From Macrophomina tecta (taxonomy: Eukaryota > Ascomycota > Dothideomycetes > Botryosphaeriales > Botryosphaeriaceae): a stretch of DNA of 64,000 bases. The notes under the pieces are model-generated. The model worked only from the letters and a program-made list of their open reading frames with translations, made no database searches and had not been told where the DNA came from. Below, in pieces: positions 12,497-23,648 of the stretch. Position 1 is the stretch's first letter. Each line of letters opens with the position of its first letter. The DNA lies in contig JAKSGN010000003.1 of assembly GCA_024180945.1 (NCBI GenBank), positions 1,302,001-1,366,000 of the forward strand, read 5' to 3'. The position numbers and the translations under genes are program-made.

Positions 12497-14459
12497 GCGA
12501 GCTTGCGTGTAAGTACGCAGCAGGACGGCGACGTGTCATGCAACACTGCAGCAAGACGGTCGGCAAGTGTTCCGAGTTGACGGGCGTGCAGATAGGCGAG
12601 AATGCCGAGTCGTGGTAACGATCGTGGGCGCAGAAGTGCGGCGGCAGCGGATCGCGCAGGCTCTAGGGACGATCCGGACTCTCGTTGCGAGCGGCGGCGG
12701 TATTCAGAGGGAGCGAAGAGGTGGCGAAGCGAAGAGAGCGGTGGAGGTTGGGTGGATACGTAGCGCTTCTTTAGACGCGGATCGGCCTGTGGTGTTGAAA
12801 TGTTTACCGGCGTAGGCGGCTGGGCGGCCGTGTTACTGCAGCAACCGCCCTCGCGCGCCGCGTCCCATCTCCCGAAGCGTGCGCGGCGCCTGCCACAGAT
12901 CCGGCATATGCATGTTAAGGCTGTGAGATTGAGACCCGATGGAGCCAATCCAAACCGGTTTCCGATGCCTGCAAGCCATCCGTGCAACGATCTGCCCGCA
13001 GAAGCCGGTCCTGCGCCCCGCTCCTAGGCGAATCCGCGCCTTTGCGCAGCGACGGAGGATCAAACATCGCCCCGGGAAATCACTTAGCTCTGCAAGGACA
13101 TGCCGAACAGCTACGACACCATTCGATCACTCCGCCTTGTTGACCCACACCGGCGGCTTGGCATCTGTGAGTAAGGACAACCAGTCCGCCCACGCGCACG
13201 CAGCTCCACTTCTCTGCCGTGTTGGCCGTATATGTCGCCACATTAATATTATTTCTTGGGTTGCTGTCGTCCGGGAGGTGGGCTTCACGTCAGTTTCAGA
13301 GCATGTCTGTCTCCAAAATGCGTGGGGCGTTGAAACAGCCGCCCCCATACAGTACTTAAAATCGATGACCGACGTATTTTTCCATAACATCCCGCTCTCG
13401 CGACTCCTTGGATCGCCGCCGCCCTCACTCACCAGAGTAACAAAAGTGATCCTGGAGAAGTCAAGAGCAATACAAATGTACATTATGTGAACTCTGCATG
13501 CATCTCTGGCCGTGGCTCTAACTACTCGCAAACTCACGTCGCACTGCATGGCCCTAAACGTAGCAATAAGCGCCGCTGGCCCCTGGCATCAACAGCTCCT
13601 TCTATAGCGGAAGCGGAGACTATGTTGATTCTGATAACAATCCCGACTGTATGGATGCCTCAAGACTCTTCAAAAGCCATGAGTGGAGTTCCGTCCGACT
13701 TCCGTGTGCTGATATGGTTACCCCCGTGTCAGCTGTCAGCTCACACGCCCTGGCTATCGATGCGCACTAGTCCTGCATGCCTTCGTTATTAGCGTCTTTG
13801 GGCAACGTTGCTCAAACTCCCTATGTCGGCATACGAGCCGTGCACGCGTGCTATTTTGGGAACGGTTCGTTATCAGCCCACATGCATTATGGAGTCATGG
13901 ATCGACGACTTGCGCTAACCATCTCAATAGACGTTAAATTCGATTCCTACGGACTGTCTATCAACAACCGCCTGATGAACGAAATACCCTTCCCGCGTAA
14001 ACACAACCAGAACGTGAGAATCGGAGAACGCCGGGGTTATGATGATGATGATGCCAGTGACTTCGCGGCACTGCCAAGGGAGAATACATGACGGTGAATC
14101 TTGGGGGGTTCATGAGCGGTCATGACGAAGGGGTACGACTCGCGGAGACGGGGGAGGGGGCGGAAATGTGGTATAGGGTGTGTTTTTGGGGCTGACGAAG
14201 GGAATTTTGGCCATCGATGTTGCTGCGGAAAAGCAATGCAGTCCTTGACTCCATCCAGAATCGGCGCACGTGCCCAGTCCCCGTTGCGAAGCATGGGACA
14301 GGAGCAACGTTGGCCTGTCCTCTGTCGGTATGCATCGCGACAACAACGAAGCGGACTGGACTACGTCCCAAGTCGGATAGGAGGAGCGCGGTTGGTGTGC
14401 TGGAGATACCTGCTGCATCCTTTCACCGGAGTTACGCCGGATTACATCTTGCAGACACT
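12497..14459. other. Intergenic spacer, about 2 kb
   Basis: This is the ase1 upstream region and the importin-alpha 3' flank. No convincing coding frame, tRNA or repeat is seen. An ATGATGATGATG run occurs at about 14040-14051. Confidence 0.55.
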
Positions 14460-16431
14460 TCACATGTCCATCGAATCACCGCCGTTGGCGAAGTTGAAGT
14501 TTTGTTGCTGGGGCTGAGCACCGAAGCCAAAAGTGCCGTCCTGGCCTTGCTGAGGAGCCAGATCGTTCATATCTCCAGCCGCATCGTCCTCATCCGAGAA
14601 GTACTTTTCAATAATGTTGTAAGCCTTCATGTAGATCTCCTCGTTTGCGTTGTTCTGGCAATCATGGATCTTCTCCATACCACCACACTCCTCGATGAAC
14701 AGTGCGTAGCGGTTGATGGGCTCGCCACCCTCCGTAGCTTCCTTGTCCATCTCGCCAACCTTGAGAATGTTCTCGAGACCATCCAAAGCCACCTGGATAA
14801 TCTTGTTGTCTGGGCAGGCGAGAAGATCACACAGGGGGCGAATGCAGCCCTGGGACACAAGATAGCGGATCTGGTCAGGCTTCTGGAGACCGCCCGAGGT
14901 GGCGTTGGAGATGGCCCAGCAAGCTTCTTTGCGTGTCTTGAAATCGCCCATCGAAAGAAGGTGGATAAGCGGGGGGATTATGTTGGCGTCAATTACAGCC
15001 TGAATCTGCGTCGAGTTTCCTGCCGTGATATTGGAGATGGTCCAGCAAGCTTCCTTGCGAATGCCGTCCTTGGTAGAGCTCAACAAGGAAAGAAGAGCAG
15101 GGAGAGCGCCGCAGTTGATGATGACCTGGGTCTGCACATCGTCGCCGGTGACGATGTTACCGACGGAGCGGAGCGCGGGGGTCTGGACGGAGGTAGAAGC
15201 GTGCATCAGAAGCTCGACCAAACGACGAGGGATGCCGGCTTCGATGACAGCCTGAATCTTGTCGTTGGATCCATCAGAGAGGTAGGAAATAGCCCAGCAG
15301 GCGTCGATAAGAACCTCGTCATCGAGCGAGTAGACCAGCTTAGCAAGCACAGGGAGAGCGGGGGCAATCTGGAGGGGAAGTTTCAGTGCCTCGAACTGTT
15401 TAAAGAAGGGGTTATACTCACAGTCTGCCAGTCAGGTTGAGGAGTCTTTCCGCGGCAGAAGTTGCTCAGGGTCCAGGTAGCGTTACGCAGCATGCTTAGC
15501 TTGCGGCTGTCACCAAGGAGATTGAGAAGCGGCCTCAGAGCGCCGGCCTGCAGGACGAAGTCACGGCACGCTGGGCTGTCGCCTGCGATATTACCAAGGG
15601 CCCATACAGCCTGTTCCCTCACATCCGGCTCATGGCTGCTGAGAAGTTCCACGAAAATGGGAACGGCGCCGGCCTCAATGACGACCTGAGTTTGCTGGGC
15701 AGAACCGGAGGCAATGTTGGTAAGGGCCCAGGCGGCTTCAAATTGGACCAGAGTATGGGGAGAACGCAGAAACTCGACGAATCTGCTAACAACGCCGGTC
15801 TCAATGACACGCTCGATGGGAGGGTTGCGCTCCTTGGAAAGAAGCTTGCGGAACTTGGTGGTCGCCTGGATCTGCTCATCTATCTGGTCTGAAAAGACGC
15901 CTTTGACCATCTGAGGAAGCTCCTCGTTGAGCTACACAAGAAGCTGTCAGCAAGCGGCTCTACAATGTTTAAGCATAGACATCGCTAAGACAAATCATGG
16001 CCCATGGCGTGGCTCGTGCTGATGGATAAGGATAAGGAGATGGCCAGTTCGCCCGGCAACTATCAGGCGGGGAAACAGCGGCAGTAAAAGCCTGAACGAG
16101 AGGCAACAGAGGCGAGCCGTCAAATGCGCCATGGCAAGAAACGCCTCGTGCTGGTGCGGGTAGAAAGCATGGGTGTGCAGCGGGCGTGACGTACCTGGCT
16201 CTCAATGTTGCCGCCCTCATCGTCGCTGTCCGGAGCGGCACCCAGCGCAGCACCAGGGCCGCCACCTTCGCGGGGAGCGATGCCGCGGCGCTTTGCGAGG
16301 TTCTCCTCTCTCTTCTGCTTGCGGATCTCGACCTGCTGCTCCTCACGACGGCGGCGCAGCTCGTCGGGCTTGAAGGTGTTCTTCGCTTTGAACGTCGTGC
16401 GACGGTGCTCGGGAATGTAGCGATCGGCCAT
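14460..16431 (-). CDS. kapA: Importin subunit alpha (karyopherin alpha)
   Basis: Exons complement(join(14460..15368,15422..15931,16195..16431)) give 551 aa, the usual length. It is the adaptor that carries classical-NLS cargo into the nucleus with importin beta. Residues 1 to about 60 are the importin-beta-binding domain ([33 protein letters not shown]). Ten armadillo repeats follow, with the Trp/Asn NLS-contact ladder visible in [55 protein letters not shown] and [11 protein letters not shown]. The C-terminus holds the exportin (CAS) binding region ([29 protein letters not shown]) and a Gln/Asn-rich tail. Introns are 263 nt, unusually placed just after the IBB/acidic linker, and 53 nt. It is head-to-head with POT1 across 637 bp. 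Assignment is essentially certain; the gene symbol follows Aspergillus usage. Confidence 0.97.
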
Positions 16432-17068
16432 GTTGCCGGTGTGTCGCGGCGGCTCTGAGGCGGGCGCGGGCGGTGGATGGATGGTTTAGGTGACTGGGGT
16501 CGCTGCGGGCAGCGCGGGTACAAGGTGAGGCAAGAGGCTCGTGGGGGTTTGGAGGTTCAGGTCGAGCGGGCGGAAAATAATGCGGGCAACAGCCCTGCGA
16601 GGATTGGGCTCTGCTTTCGACTAGCGTCGATGACTCAGCGCCCGGTCTTGGCACCTGCGCTGCTCTCGTCGACGCAGCACGCCAGACGCCAGACGCCAGA
16701 CGCGAGCCCCAGCCCGGCCTGCACGCGCTGCTGGATGTGTGCAGAGAGGCGCAGAGCCTTCGCCTCTTGCTGTCTGCTCACTGCGCCGCCTGCTGCAGCG
16801 CCCACGAATGCGCAGGAAACAGCTCTGGGTGCCCCGCCAGCAGATCGTCAGACGCGAGCCAATGGTCGCCAGAGCCCGACGCGCTCACTGCTCGCCTATG
16901 ACGCCGCAGCCGTGACAGGACGAGCATTGTCTCTGCACCATCCCGCTCCCGAGCCTCTGTCTGTTTCGGTGCTGCCCTTAAATTTTACAACCACGACGCC
17001 TTCTCACCCCCTTACCCTGAACTACCAGACTCAAATCGCCGTCCCACCTCATCCACTCACCGCCAGCC
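16432..17068. promoter_or_regulatory. Divergent promoter region between importin alpha and POT1
   Basis: The two start codons lie 637 bp apart on opposite strands, so both promoters must fit here. It contains a short tandem repeat of CCAGACG (about 16682-16705) and C/T-rich stretches before the POT1 start. No TATA box is obvious. Confidence 0.6.
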
Positions 17069-19096
17069 ATGCCTGTGGAAGCTCCTGTCAGGCAGCCCGA
17101 GGACTTCGTGACCATCGACGAAGCTTTACAAAAACCACACCAGACATTCGTCAACGTCATTGGCGTTGTCGAGGCATTCTGGCCGATCACGAGCACGAAC
17201 GGCGCTAGTACCTATGCCTACGCATGTGCGCTCGTGGACCTGCACCGACTGACCATTGCGCAGATCTACAATTCACCATTACCATCCAGGACCGGTCTGT
17301 TACAGACAACCTAGGCCAAGGCCGGAAACTAAAGACTAAGTTCTTCCTCAACCACGAGCATGAGGCCCCCAACATCGAAGCCCGGGGTGACACGGTTGTG
17401 CTGCGAAAGTTCAAGGTTTGTGATCAACCTGAGTCGCCATTTTTGACGCGTCACTGACCATATTGAAGATGATGCATCACTCCACTTATGGGCCAAGTCT
17501 GTTTAAGAATTACAATAGCGAATGCATAGTCTTCCCATCTGATGCTATGCCGGATCCGCACTTCAACGACTCGTACGCCGCCGGCCAACTATTGAAGTAC
17601 ACGTGCAAACCCCCTAGCGCGAAACCCCCAACAGCAGAGCAGCAAATGTGGGCAATTTCTTTGCGGCATTCTCTATCCCCTGGCCAGTTGCTATCCGCAC
17701 AGCCTGCTTTTGGCCGCCATACCAAAGGCCCAGCCAAGAAATTCCGCCTAATCAAGGATGTTGGTCCTGATCAGTTCGTCGATCTCGTCGTTGAAGTCGT
17801 CAAGATGTACCCATCGGGCCAGGAAATTTACGTGACCGACTACACGGAGAACAGCCTTCTCTACAGATACAGCTATCCGGATGAGAATTTGGAACTGGAC
17901 GTGGAGAGAGAAGGCGACGCGTACGGCTACATCGGGCCATTCTCCACCAGACAATGGCCGGGGCCTTTCGGTCAGATGACCCTACAGGTCAAGCTATGGG
18001 ATCCACATGCCAGTCTTGTATTCAAGAAGGTGAAAGAAGGTGATTTCATTGAACTGAAGAATGTCCACATCAAGATGGATCGTTCGGGTGTCAAGATCGA
18101 AGGTGCTCTGCATCAGGACAGGGATTACCCCGAAAAGATTAGCGTGTACACAAATATCCCCTCCATGCAGACCCACGAGGTCAAAAGTCGAAAAGATGAC
18201 TATCGTACCCAGCTGAACAAGCGAGATCTGCGAGACCAAACAAAACAGAGGAAGATTAGCAAGAAGCGCAAGAAGAAGAAGGCCAAGGCTGCATCAGGGC
18301 ACTTGGACGACTATGCCAGCGAGTCTGACGGCAATTTGAATCCGCATGGTGAGTTATATCAGAAGCCAGCAATCCTTATGACTGAACCGAGTTAGTAAAA
18401 TGCGAGAGACCCAACGACCAGACTCTATTCCTGGCGGATATCGAGAAGAACAGCAAGCGTTTGTACAGGGCTCCAAATGCAGTCGATTACGAGTTGCCAT
18501 TCGTAAATGCCAGGTACAAGTCGCGCGTTCGCATCGTCGATTTCTGGCCACAGGACTTGAAAGATTTCTCGAGGTCTTTGGAAGATCTCGATTACAATGA
18601 TGTCCATACGGATGGGGCAACTCCGAGTTCAACATCATACACGGCACTCTCATCCGGTACTCAGCGCTGGGAGTGGCACTTCTGCTTGCTTGTTGAAGAT
18701 GCCAACCGGCGGCCCGGGACTAAGGACCCTACCCGGCTACCCCTATTAGTCTTCGACAAAGATGCGGAGTACCTCCTTTGTCTTGACGCTGGAGAGTGGG
18801 TTTTCCACAACGGGTTGTACTCCGTTTGCAGATGCTAACATGATTGTCACAGTCTGCGAAAGGACAATAAGAGGCTTGCGGAGCTGCGAGAGAAGCTGTT
18901 TATTCTCTGGGGGAACCTTGAAGAGCTCAAGGCCAACGGTCACAACCCTTTGGATGAGGAGGTAGCAAAGACGCGTTCGAGCAAGGCATTCGAGTGCTGT
19001 ATTAAAGAAACGGGGGCAAAGTTGGATATTGAGAAAGCCCCGGAAGAAGGTTACCAGAGGATATTCCATCTTTACGGCACAACCATCAAGGCATGA
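17069..19096 (+). CDS. pot1: POT1 telomeric single-strand DNA-binding protein
   Basis: Exons join(17069..17207,17264..17415,17469..18348,18396..18795,18853..19096) give 604 aa, every junction in phase. POT1 binds the 3' G-overhang of telomeres within shelterin, protecting ends and controlling telomerase. An N-terminal OB fold spans about residues 15-160 (TFVNVIGVVEAFWP, LQFTITIQDRS, GDTVVLRKFKMMHHSTYG). A second OB fold spans about 187-330 (KFRLIKDVGPDQFVDLVVEV, VKLWDPHA, VKEGDFIELKNVHIKM). Between it and the C-terminal region (from about residue 391: VKCERPNDQTLFLADIEKN, NARYKSRVRIVDFWPQDL) lies a Lys/Arg cluster (RKISKKRKKKKAKA, about 353-370), a likely NLS. The last exon begins in a conserved-looking DLRKDNKRLAELREKLFILW. 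Donors GTACCT (intron 1) and GTGGGT (intron 4) are non-ideal but are the only ones that keep family similarity and phase. Confidence 0.88.
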
Positions 19097-19743
19097 AAAC
19101 GACCAAGGCGCAATCGGGGTTATTTTATGCATCACTACTTGGGAAAGAGAGACGATCGAGCTTATTAGTATCATACTCAGCAGACATTGATGAAGATGCA
19201 ACAAGGGCAGCTTTGAGAGCAAGAAGCACAGGCGGTTTCAAGCAATTGAGATATTCTGGCATTGGAAAAGGCCGCAGCTGATCTACCACAGCATCGGCAC
19301 TATTTGTGGAGATTTTTCGATCGGATTTATACTTGTGCGGACTTTGCAGCGCGAGATCCCCATCTGCACTTTAGAGAGGTTGAAGTTGTCCAAGCTTGGG
19401 CTTGGTGCAACACCGATAATGGTGTTCTCATGTGGCTGCGTTTGACCTGGTCTTCTCCAGTGTTCCCGGGGGAGGGTGAGAGGGAATTGATGCTGAAATG
19501 TTCTGGGCAAGGCTCTTCTGCGGAAGCATTTACACCTGCCTGCCGGCATCTGTGTGAACAGTAAGAGGTCGAATTTCGGAATGAACGGAATACATGAAGA
19601 GCATATCTTGGAAGCTTCCAATTGCAGTCAGCGCCGGCTGAAAGGGCAGGATCATCGGGAGGATCTGCTTGGAACCCCCCCCCCCCCTTTTTTTTTTTTT
19701 GCACTCGGCATGTTAAGTGAGCAGTAATGCACTTGTGAGGATT
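19097..19743. other. Spacer downstream of pot1
   Basis: This holds the pot1 3' flank and a C13T13 homopolymer junction at 19675-19700. I see no supported gene. Confidence 0.5.
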
Positions 19744-20891
19744 CCGTGGCATTCTAAGGGTCCCACTCTAATGCTTCCGCGAAGCGCTGGGCGTAGACGA
19801 AGACGAGGGAGACGGCGAAGAAGGCGATCTGTTGGCAGAAGACAACGAACATGCTGCCTAGGAAGATTTACCGGCATACGAGCGCAACGCAGTCTCGGAA
19901 TAGGTAGATGATGATTGCGGAGATGTACTTGTCGCTCTCGGCCGAACGCACTCGTTTGACGCTGACGAAGTCGAGGAACCTTTCTCCAAAGCGGACCCTC
20001 GATATTCCCATGATTGGAGGATGCAGCGCAAGAGGGAGAAAAGGATACATGACGGAGATCAAGGATATGATAGGCAGATGCGACTGGCATCATTATCGCC
20101 GCTGATGAAACGCTAGTTCGAATGACATGGCTCGTTCTCCGGAGCGCAGCAGTTGTCCGTGTGGTGGAAGAGCCTCTCGAAGGCAACACGCAGGGGCTGA
20201 AAAGGGAGGACTATAGCGGTCAGCGTACTTAGCAGGAGCGCAAACACGTAGACAACGGCAAGCCGGGAAACAAGCGCGTCATGATGCTTTGAAAAGTAGT
20301 TTTTCAGAGCGAGGACGCAGGCCAGGTGGGAGCCGCTCGACAGACGGCTCACCTACAGATTGAGCATGAAGTGCGCGTTCTGATACTCTAGCTGAGAAAG
20401 AGGAAAGCTCTGTGTGTTGGCCGGCCCACTACTGGCTGTGTTGGGATATGGATTCGGGTCGCAGTTCCATATTTCCTGGATCGTCAGCTCGAACAAGTCC
20501 AGCTATGAGTATTGCATAGCCGGTCAGCAGCTGCTGGCCTGCCATGGACATCATGAAACATTCGAGTTTGGCCCGGCGCCGTCTGTGTTTGTCCGGTAGG
20601 TCAAGGTGTTGTCGCTTTCGGCTTAATATTCGGTGTAGTCGCTTTGGAGATATTGCGCCCAGATCATCATTCAAAGCATCAAGAACCGCGGCAGGGATTG
20701 GACACAGAGTTGTAATAGAAGCAACTGCAGTAAAGGATATGATAATTTAGACGCAGCGATAGATTGGGCATGGGGTCGTGGCTGGGAAATGGCTGACTTA
20801 CTCCGATTCCGGCGACGTCCGGGTCTGCGGTACACCTGCTATGTGGGTAAATGTAGTCCAGATCAAGCCATATGAGATCAGTGACTGCCAT
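19744..20891 (-). pseudogene. Decayed fungal integral-membrane protein gene
   Basis: Read on the minus strand, the pieces line up in the order of a multi-TM integral-membrane family common in Pezizomycotina: MAVTDLIWLDLDY...CTADPDVAGIG (20891-20802), a normal-looking intron (GTAAGT to CTGCAG, 20801-20725), ASITTLCPIPAAVLDALNDD...AKLECFMMSMAGQQLLTGYA (from 20722), LEYQNAHFMLNL, LSSGSHLACVLALKNYF and a final hydrophobic block near 19800-19900 (FVVFCQQIAFFAVSLVFVYA). The frame is broken by a phase mismatch at the intron, a frameshift near 20500 just after AILIAGL, a TAG at about 20352 where the family seems to have an aromatic residue, and further stops near 20110. I therefore call it a pseudogene. 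The alternative is a heavily spliced live gene. The family match is from memory of motif patterns such as NPDIAGIG and LSDxQLVTGLAILIA. Confidence 0.55.
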
Positions 20892-20898
20892 GTAGTGA

Positions 20899-20917
20899 TT
20901 TTTTTTTTTTTTTTTTT
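20899..20917. repeat. T19 homopolymer
   Basis: Nineteen T residues on the + strand lie 7 bases upstream of the apparent ATG of the decayed minus-strand membrane gene. Confidence 0.9.
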
Positions 20918-22448
20918 GGAATGAAACAAGACGCACAGTAAAGCACGACGCCCGAGCGCCCGCGGACATTTAAGAGCAGCGCTCAGCGTCGCCAAAAACA
21001 AAGTAGGGCATATACCTGAAGCACACATGTTTGCCACCATGCTCGACGTGTTGGTAGCCAAGACTGTGGGGGGTTGATCCGGCACGGTGATCCTGCGAGT
21101 TATTATATTCTCCTGGAAAGATGGCGCCTGAAGAAGTCGCTGCGGATTTATATGGTCGCACGGTTGCACCGTTGATTCGTCACCCATACCACACTCGTTG
21201 GAGGTTGACCAAGCCTGTCTCTGCGTGGGCGAAGGCTGGAGACGGCACCCATTAACACGTCATGCAAGGTGCCTGCTTGGCTTGGCGGGAGGCAGGTGCA
21301 AGCAGGCAACAGTGTTCTGCGTTTCGCAACATTTCACTGGCCGTCCCATGGCTTGTGGAGGCTTAGGGCTTCAACGGTAGACCGCCATCAGCAGTGCAAT
21401 AGAAAAGAGGGTGTTTAGAGAATACTTATTGTTTGTCTTTGCCAGCTGCGGGCTGCGCATAGCGAAGGCATGTACGTATATATGCATTCTGCCTCCGCAC
21501 TCGCTTGCCAGCAGGGGGAGTAGAGACAGCAGGCAGTCCAAACCGTTGGTTGGCTTTGCTGGACCGTTCTCGAGGGAGGTCAAACACGTGTATCGAAGGT
21601 GGCAGCCGAGGGTTATGGAGAACAAGCGTGCCGGCAAAGCATGACAGCGAAAGGCTTCGCCGGACTTCGGGAGGCACAGGCGAGGAGTATTTCTGGCCGC
21701 AAGTGACACAGTCCTTGCATCAACCCCGCATCAACATACCAACGGCCGTATTTGCATTCTATTTCCCGGCACTCAACATACGACCTGGTTTCCGTACTGG
21801 CGGAAACACAATTTCAACTTAAACCTGTGCTCGGGACCCAGCGGGCGCATTGCCGGGGTCTACCATGCCCTCAAACCCGCATCTACACACCACCTCATCC
21901 CATTCCGGACCATTGTCACACTCTATTGCGACCTTACACTGCTCGCGCCCAGCCCTGCAGCAGAGGACCGCAATTTCCGGTCGGTGGTGTCAAAGTTACC
22001 GCGTAACTCTTCTGGCGCTGCCTAGCAAGGGAAAGCTGTCGCTACTGGGCCGCCCACACGCACCACGATTCAGCCTAGGAATGTTTCCTGTCATGAACCC
22101 TTCATTCTTGGCTTTCCCAGAGAATATTCCCCATTCACGGATGCCGGCGACTCACCAACAGCTTTTGCCTTCTCTCCGCGCCAGAGTTTCTGAAACCCAG
22201 CGCACGTCAGCCCCGGCGGCTCGCGACACCCGAGCGTTAAGCGTTTCCCCATACGAGTATCAAGCTCAAAGCAACACTGAAACCTGCACTGCTGGGGCCA
22301 GGCATCGCTAGTTCACGCTCACTCGCAGCAAACCCGATGGCCTGCGAGATCTGAAATACCCCGTCCAAGCGTCCGAGGCAACAGCCGCTCACGTCCACCC
22401 TCGAATTCTGGCGACTTTGCACAACATCTAGCACACGGGAGCTCAACC
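20918..22448. other. Intergenic spacer, about 1.5 kb
   Basis: This region is upstream of both the decayed membrane gene and the PPxY protein gene. Short open frames occur on both strands but none is recognisable. The C/A-rich 22200-22448 part is probably promoter and 5' UTR of the + strand gene. Confidence 0.5.
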
Positions 22449-23648
22449 ATGAAGACCCCACGACACCCGCCAGGAAATGGCTTTCCTCGTCACCTCAAGG
22501 ATAGCCGGCTCTTCCGGAAGATCCTCAGATCACGGCACGCAGCCACCACACACGACGCCTCTGGACCTTCAAAATCCCCGCGACATCACGGAGCATCAAT
22601 GTACTGCGCTGGGGGCGATCCACTGAACTGGATGGATCCGGAAGAGCATAAGAATATCTCAGACCAGGCAGTGACCGAAGTTGAGATCACGCCGCCGCCT
22701 CCTTATCACGAGATCTCGCAACCACGCCCCGCCGTTCGCAAAGTCGCTCGATTCCGAACCACCACTTCGGATAAGACGACGGATGTCAGAAATGTGCAAC
22801 CAGTGACCTCGTTGGGCAGTACGAGCATCTGCATACCCTGCACTACTTCCAATTGTCTGACCGAAAACCTAGCAACTGTGCTCATGCACCTACCGCCTCT
22901 TCCCCACGATACAAGGATCCAGGGCAGTCGCCTCTCTGCTCGCGATCCCTTCAGCCTCGACGACATGTACCTTCCACGTTCGGCATCCAACGGCAGCCTT
23001 TCTACCTACTCTCCGTCCCGTGCGCCCCTTCGCCGCAGCTCCAGTGCCGACAACATATCCAGCTACGAACCCACCCGGTCCCGCACACCCGTCCGTTACC
23101 ACCGCGCCGCACCACTCCCAAGCGCACCAACTCGCTCATCCTCATTGGGAAGCCACCCCATCCGCCCGCAATCTAATGCCGCAGCCACGAAAACTGCGCC
23201 GTCCAAACCCGTTCTCAAGCGAAAAGACTTCTCCGCACTCATTGCCACGGGCGTGATGTCCCCTATTCATGAAGAGCCCGAGGCCCCGCGTGGCCGCAGT
23301 ATCGCCAACTCCTCAGCATCCTGCCGCGAATTGGAAAAGCGACCGTCTAGCATACTGCGCCGGGCCGACTCCAGTGACTCCGTCTCCCCGAACCGCGCGA
23401 GCAAGAGAGTGCGGTTCGAAGACGAGAGCGTGCTGGAGCAGTTTAGGAAAGACAGGCTATACTTATTCCCGACGGTGATAGCATCTTTGTTGCTTGTGCT
23501 GGCTATTGCAGAGGTGATTGACAGCTTACGGCTGGAGTACGCTGTTGCTTTTGTGGTCGGATGCGGGATCGCGCATGGGGGTTCGACGATTGTTGCAAGC
23601 ACAATAGGGGAAACGTTGAAGAGGGCGAGGGCGGAAGGTTGGGCATGA
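22449..23648 (+). CDS. Uncharacterised protein with PPxY motif and two C-terminal TM helices
   Basis: A continuous 399-codon frame with no intron required starts at the first ATG of the frame. Residues 1 to about 330 are Ser/Pro/Arg-rich and probably disordered. They contain TPPPPYHE (about residues 80-88), a PPxY motif of the sort that binds WW domains of Nedd4/Rsp5 ubiquitin ligases, and many RSxS-like basophilic kinase sites. A charged segment (RASKRVRFEDESVLEQFRKD) leads into two hydrophobic stretches, LYLFPTVIASLLLVLAIAEV (about 337-357) and LEYAVAFVVGCGIAHGG (about 362-380), then a short basic tail. This suggests a tail-anchored hairpin membrane protein with a large cytosolic N-terminus. 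I do not recognise the family. The Cys-containing stretch around residues 125-140 (ICIPCTTSNC) reads less naturally and may hide an intron. Confidence 0.65.
   Translation: MKTPRHPPGNGFPRHLKDSRLFRKILRSRHAATTHDASGPSKSPRHHGASMYCAGGDPLNWMDPEEHKNISDQAVTEVEITPPPPYHEISQPRPAVRKVARFRTTTSDKTTDVRNVQPVTSLGSTSICIPCTTSNCLTENLATVLMHLPPLPHDTRIQGSRLSARDPFSLDDMYLPRSASNGSLSTYSPSRAPLRRSSSADNISSYEPTRSRTPVRYHRAAPLPSAPTRSSSLGSHPIRPQSNAAATKTAPSKPVLKRKDFSALIATGVMSPIHEEPEAPRGRSIANSSASCRELEKRPSSILRRADSSDSVSPNRASKRVRFEDESVLEQFRKDRLYLFPTVIASLLLVLAIAEVIDSLRLEYAVAFVVGCGIAHGGSTIVASTIGETLKRARAEGWA

Noticed and set aside
13545..13560. CCCTAAACG near POT1 and importin alpha as a telomere-like repeat
   Set aside because: A single unit only; no TTAGGG array is present anywhere in the window.
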